NCBI GenBank assembly: GCA_027257055.1
Contig: JAPVLO010000382.1
Span: 62,001-126,000 of the forward strand
DNA: 64,000 nucleotides
Direction of reading: 5' to 3'
Origin: Cephalopachus bancanus
Taxonomy: Eukaryota > Chordata > Mammalia > Primates > Tarsiidae
The position numbers and the translations under genes were made by a program. This document shows positions 60,725 to 64,000 of this stretch, piece by piece. Position 1 is the first letter of the stretch. Every line of letters starts with the position of its first letter. The notes below the pieces were generated by a model. That model searched no databases and was not told the DNA's origin. It was given only the letters and a program-made list of their open reading frames with translations.

Positions 60725-61580
60725 GGATTAGCCAATACCAGACCGGTCTTTCCTCTCTACAACCTGAACAGGTCCTTTTATGCCCTGTCTGTTCCTTCCA
60801 AGTCCCTTTAAGGGATCGCATCCTATTTGTAGCGTTTGCGCTGACACCTTGTCATCTGGACTATACAGAAGCATGCCCATTTGAACAAGAATATCACGTC
60901 CTCAAAGTGTAATGGGGATGGAAGGAATGATGTAGGGACAAAAGGTTCCTGAAGTTTCGTTATCTGTCCAAATTAAGATTTGAGAACTTTTGGCCACAGA
61001 GGGTGCTCGACCAATACCAATGAGTTCTGATGGGGCTGCTTGTGTTGGCCAGGAAGACAGCCAGTCTTTCCCAGCAATACAAGAAACATCAGCCCCTGTA
61101 TCTAGCAGAGCTTTAATTTTAACTCCCTGAATATATAAATTTTTTAGAAGTCTGGAGTTAGTAATTTCCTGAACCCAGAAAGCAAAATTGCTTGAGCCAA
61201 ATCCAGAGTCACCCCTGGGCTTATCGGTTAGAGACTTGCCCGTTCTATGATAGGGTAAGAGTAGTAACTGAGCTATTCTTTGACCTTCATAAAATTGTAC
61301 AGTTTTGCTAGGGGGAGCAACAAGTACCTGGATTTCCCCTGTGTAGTCAGAGTCCACCACTCCAGGAATCTCCTTGTAGAGACAAAGAACTTCTTCCTAA
61401 TATTATACCCACTATTCCATCCGGGAGAAGGCCCTTCACTCCCGTTGGAATTGGGGTAACTGGAACATCTGGAGTTAATATTGTTGTGGTGGAGGAACGG
61501 AGGTCCAGTCCTGTGCTCCCTGGGGTGGCTCTGATGAGTTCTGAGATGGGACAAAGGGAACAAACAAACAAACAAATGCT
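60725..61580 (-). pseudogene. ERV dUTPase-protease (pro) remnant with G-patch
   Basis: All five dUTPase motifs are visible: GSTGLDL, GRSS, VDSDYTGEI, QRIAQLLLLP and RGDSGFGSS. A one-base frameshift near 61350-61375 separates motifs 2 and 3. The aspartic protease follows with the catalytic ALLDTGADVSCIA and, after an in-frame TGA (about 60900) that replaces the Trp of the usual LWGRD motif, GRDILVQMG. The C-terminal CDPLKGLGRNRQGIKGPV is a betaretroviral-type G-patch. The dUTPase would hydrolyse dUTP and the protease would mature Gag, but the breaks make this copy non-functional. Confidence 0.88.
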
Positions 61581-61639
61581 GGAAGCTGCCCCTATTGTTA
61601 CTTGGGGCCGGGGCGGCCCCTCTGCCCGTTTCCTGGGAT

Positions 61640-63161
61640 CGTTGTTTAGTTAACAGAGTGCCATTTTTATGAAATTTGGATTTGCAATCCCTAACTTAAT
61701 GAAATCCCTTCTGACACCTAGGACACAGAGACTTTGGTTGAGAGCTCTCATTAGGCTGTTGCATCAGGGCTTCCTGCAACCCTTGTTTAGCTGGGCAGTC
61801 CCTACTAATATGGCCAGGCTGCCCACAGTTATAACAAGTTAAAACCGAGCTGTTTTTTGATTTGTTACCATTTTGCTTTTTTTTTTTTTTTTTTTGAGTT
61901 GGAGTTTCACTCTGTCGCTCAGACTGGAGTGTAGTGGCCGCTCCCGGCCACTGCAGCCTCAACCCACTGGGCTCTGGTTTTGCATTCCCTGCACAAGTTG
62001 TGCATAAGTTTCTCCCTTCAAGGTGGCGGCTATTGCCATACCCTGCATAACGGCAGGGTTAATATCAGCACACTGCCTGATATAATCAGTTAATTGTCCT
62101 GTTCTTCTAATCGGTCTAATCAAAGCTTGGCAAGTACTGTTAGCATTCTCAAAAACCAACTGTTTAATAAGGCTATCTGCTGCTTTTGCATTAGAGATTA
62201 CTCTATTTACTGCTGTTGTAAGTCTAGAGAGAAACTCCTTGTAAGTTTCATCTGTTTTCTGCTTAAGATCAGATAGTGAGGTAGTCTGAGTAGAATTAAT
62301 AGGTAACTTCTTCCAAGCCTCACTTGCACAAGAATTTACCTGGAGTAAAACTTCCTTGGGTAAGATTAGTTGACTGTCAACTGACTCATATAATCCTTTT
62401 CCTAACAACATATTGCTAGAAATATGAAACTGATTTGGATCCTTCTGCTGGTTAACAGCCCTCTGGATCCTTACCTGATCTTCAAATTCAGTTTTCCATA
62501 GTAAATAGGCTCCTCCTGACAAACAGCTTTTAGCAAGTTGTCGCCAATCTTGTGGTGTCATCCACCGAGTGGCAAATTGTTCCATAATAGTAATAGTATA
62601 AGGAGCCATAGGACCATACCGAGTACAAGCCTCTTTAAGTTCCTTAATTAATTTATATGGTAGCGGCTCCCAGTGAGGTGCCTCATTTACTGTGCCTTCT
62701 TCCATATAAATTACTGGAAAGCAAGAAGACAAGGTAAAATCTCCCTCTTTCTCAGTCTTTTTTCTGGCTCCCTGCATACCTACATTAGCTGGAGACACAT
62801 ACCCAGGTGTGAATTTCGGTGTTTTCACCTTATTTCTAGTAAAGGGTATGGGAGGAGGTACCTTGGCAACATTACCAGGATTTTTTCACTTATGATACCC
62901 AATCACTTCCTCCTCCAACTCCATTTCCTCCTCGGGGAAAAATTCGTCATCTAAAGGCAGCACTACGGCCAGCAGGGGAGTGTCTTTATTTTTGGCCGGA
63001 ATTTTAGAGAAATCGTGTTGTAGATTTAAAGCATCTTGGATAATATTCCATAAAGCTAAGGCATACAAAATGCAAAAGTCAAACCAATTGGTTCCTTTAT
63101 TGGACAATATGTTCAAAATACTAGTAGACATGTTCCTTTCTTTAGATTCACTCTGGCCCAT
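61640..63161 (-). pseudogene. ERV gag remnant (matrix, capsid, nucleocapsid)
   Basis: The ATG at 63161 starts MGQSES, an N-myristoylation-type matrix start. The matrix frame ends at a single in-frame TGA (62886-62888), and the same frame resumes through the capsid region to about 61980. The capsid portion includes PQDWRQLAKSCLSGG and the major-homology-like segment TDETYKEFLSRL. A 100-bp Alu fragment (61879-61978) interrupts the gene before the nucleocapsid. The first zinc knuckle CYNCGQPGHISRDC is complete; the second (CPRCQKGFH) is split by a TAA. Structural polyprotein of a betaretrovirus-like element, clearly inactive. Confidence 0.85.
61879..61978 (-). mobile_element. 5'-truncated Alu inserted in ERV gag
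   Basis: A T-run followed by GAGTTGGAGTTTCACTC and about 80 further bases of antisense Alu right arm; only the last hundred bases of an Alu are present. Short flanking TTTTGC copies may be the target duplication. It post-dates the provirus. Confidence 0.75.
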
Positions 63162-63285
63162 GATTCTATCATGACTCTTAAACTGCTCACCCTTCCTTGC
63201 TCTGCCTGTCTCTACAGAAGGGTCCCTGGCACCCTGGGTGAGGTCCTATCCATCCTAAAAAAGAAAAAGAAAGCTTACCTTGAGG

Positions 63286-63303
63286 TCCCATGTTCAGGTG
63301 CCA
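63286..63303 (-). other. ERV primer-binding site, tRNA-Lys type
   Basis: Two bases after the 5' LTR the minus strand reads TGGCACCTGAACATGGGA, similar to the tRNA-Lys3 primer site with two substitutions and one extra base. A splice-donor-like CAAG|GTAAGC follows near 63276-63284. Confidence 0.6.
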
Positions 63304-63305
63304 CT

Positions 63306-64000
63306 TGCCGGAGTCCAGCTCCGGGTTCAGGGTACCTCAAAGGTGGAGACGGTGTCGGCAATTGGGGGGAAGAAGAAAGAGAGAAAGAGAGAGAGAGAAA
63401 GAAAGAGACTGAATCCCTGTCTAGTGCAGAAGTCATTTATTGGGAATTACAACAGGTCTTTTATACACAGTTGGGTGTGTGAGGGGCGTTCCCCACCCAC
63501 CAGATGTTCTTTCAGGTATAATCCCATAACCTAATCCATGAAACCTTAATCCATGACTGCCTTTAATGCCTTTTCGTACTAATACCAAGTTAAACAATTC
63601 TATAGAGACTTAAGTACTTACTTTACAAACTAAAGTGGCCCATCCCAGAATGTTTGGAATGTAACCCAGTCCAAAGTTCACAGTGGGCTACCTACAAGCA
63701 ACCCATTTGCATTCTTTCAACAAAATGGCTGTCTTCTAAAACTATATTCTACCATTTACACCTTATTCAACTTCAATAAATCCTAAGATCACAGAAGCCT
63801 GTGACCAATACTAAGGCTCTTAGATGTGACCCGAGCTTGAATTATAAGTTGTGCGAAAGCCAAAACTGTAGTTTGTGAAGAATGGGAGCAATGAGCTTCT
63901 AAAGTTAGCTTGTGTTCATCCCGGTCTCAGAGTTTTTATGTTTTGAGCTCACAGGAGCTTAACCTGGTTAGTGCTGAGTAGAAAGGGGGAGGAAATGGGG
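63306..64000 (-). repeat. ERV 5' LTR (continues past window)
   Basis: Minus-strand LTR ending GGACTCCGGCA at 63306. A TATA box (TATAAAAGACC on the minus strand, plus 63455-63465) and a polyadenylation signal AATAAA (63436-63441) are 20 bases apart, implying a very short R region as in betaretroviruses. By alignment with the other LTR about 80 bases remain beyond the window. A purine-rich GAAAGAGAGA tract lies near the U5 end. Confidence 0.85.

Larger units (their letters stand above)
57705..64000 (-). mobile_element. Endogenous betaretrovirus-like provirus, defective, cut by window edge
   Basis: Two long direct repeats (57705-58640 and 63306 to the window end) bracket, on the minus strand, a primer-binding site, gag, dUTPase-protease, env remnants and a purine tract. 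Betaretrovirus-like features are dUTPase within the pro frame, a protease followed by a G-patch motif, two CCHC knuckles in nucleocapsid and a Lys-type primer site. Pol is essentially absent: only about 0.7 kb separates the protease end from env-like sequence. The LTRs differ by several percent plus two large indels, so the insertion is old. It sits inside or beside a Tigger1 transposon. It is not capable of making virus. Confidence 0.9.

Overview
This is nuclear DNA from a primate, most likely a lemur (strepsirrhine). The window is packed with Alu SINEs (roughly 75 copies or pieces). Many carry an unusual consensus: a left arm with CTGTAATCCCGCGCC and TGAGTGGATTGCCTGAGCCC, and a right arm ending GAGACTCCAACTC before the A tail. 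To my knowledge this is lemur-type Alu rather than human AluJ/S/Y, and I see none of the tRNA-derived SINEs expected of galagos and lorises. Older layers (MIR, L2, L1, MaLR LTRs, mariner, hAT, Tigger) are those shared by all primates.

The one clear functional gene is GPRC5A, on the plus strand. A GC-rich promoter with a perfect CRE (21667-21674) and a TATA-like box leads to a non-coding exon 1 ending at 21957. A 16 kb repeat-filled intron follows. The coding exons are 37783-38704, 42777-42835 and 43142-43225, giving a 354-residue seven-pass receptor. The 3' UTR probably continues several kilobases and contains a diverged counterpart of the human MIR614 hairpin near 46.1 kb. A textbook CTCF-type site lies at 47353-47367.

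From about 50.9 to 55.1 kb the minus strand carries a broken copy of an SLC2A3/SLC2A14-type glucose transporter gene. It still has introns and splice sites, so it is a duplicated rather than a processed pseudogene. Exon 4 has an in-frame stop and exon 3 is frameshifted. A Tigger1 DNA transposon with nested Alus fills 55.8-57.7 kb.

The right end (57705 to beyond 64000) is a minus-strand endogenous betaretrovirus-like provirus: 5' LTR (cut by the window edge), Lys-type primer site, gag, dUTPase-protease with a G-patch tail, almost no pol, env remnants, and 3' LTR. It has stops, frameshifts and a 5'-truncated Alu in gag.

The most striking observation lies inside the env remnant: 282 bp of host SMYD3 coding sequence in circularly permuted order. 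The SET-domain GEELTICYLD segment precedes the NHSCDPN segment. The two ends of the insert are adjacent in the normal mRNA, and the insert holds one complete turn. This is what a retroviral reverse transcriptase would leave after switching onto a circular (back-spliced) SMYD3 RNA, copying one lap and switching back. Gene-identity and repeat-family calls rest on motif recognition and memory, without database searches.
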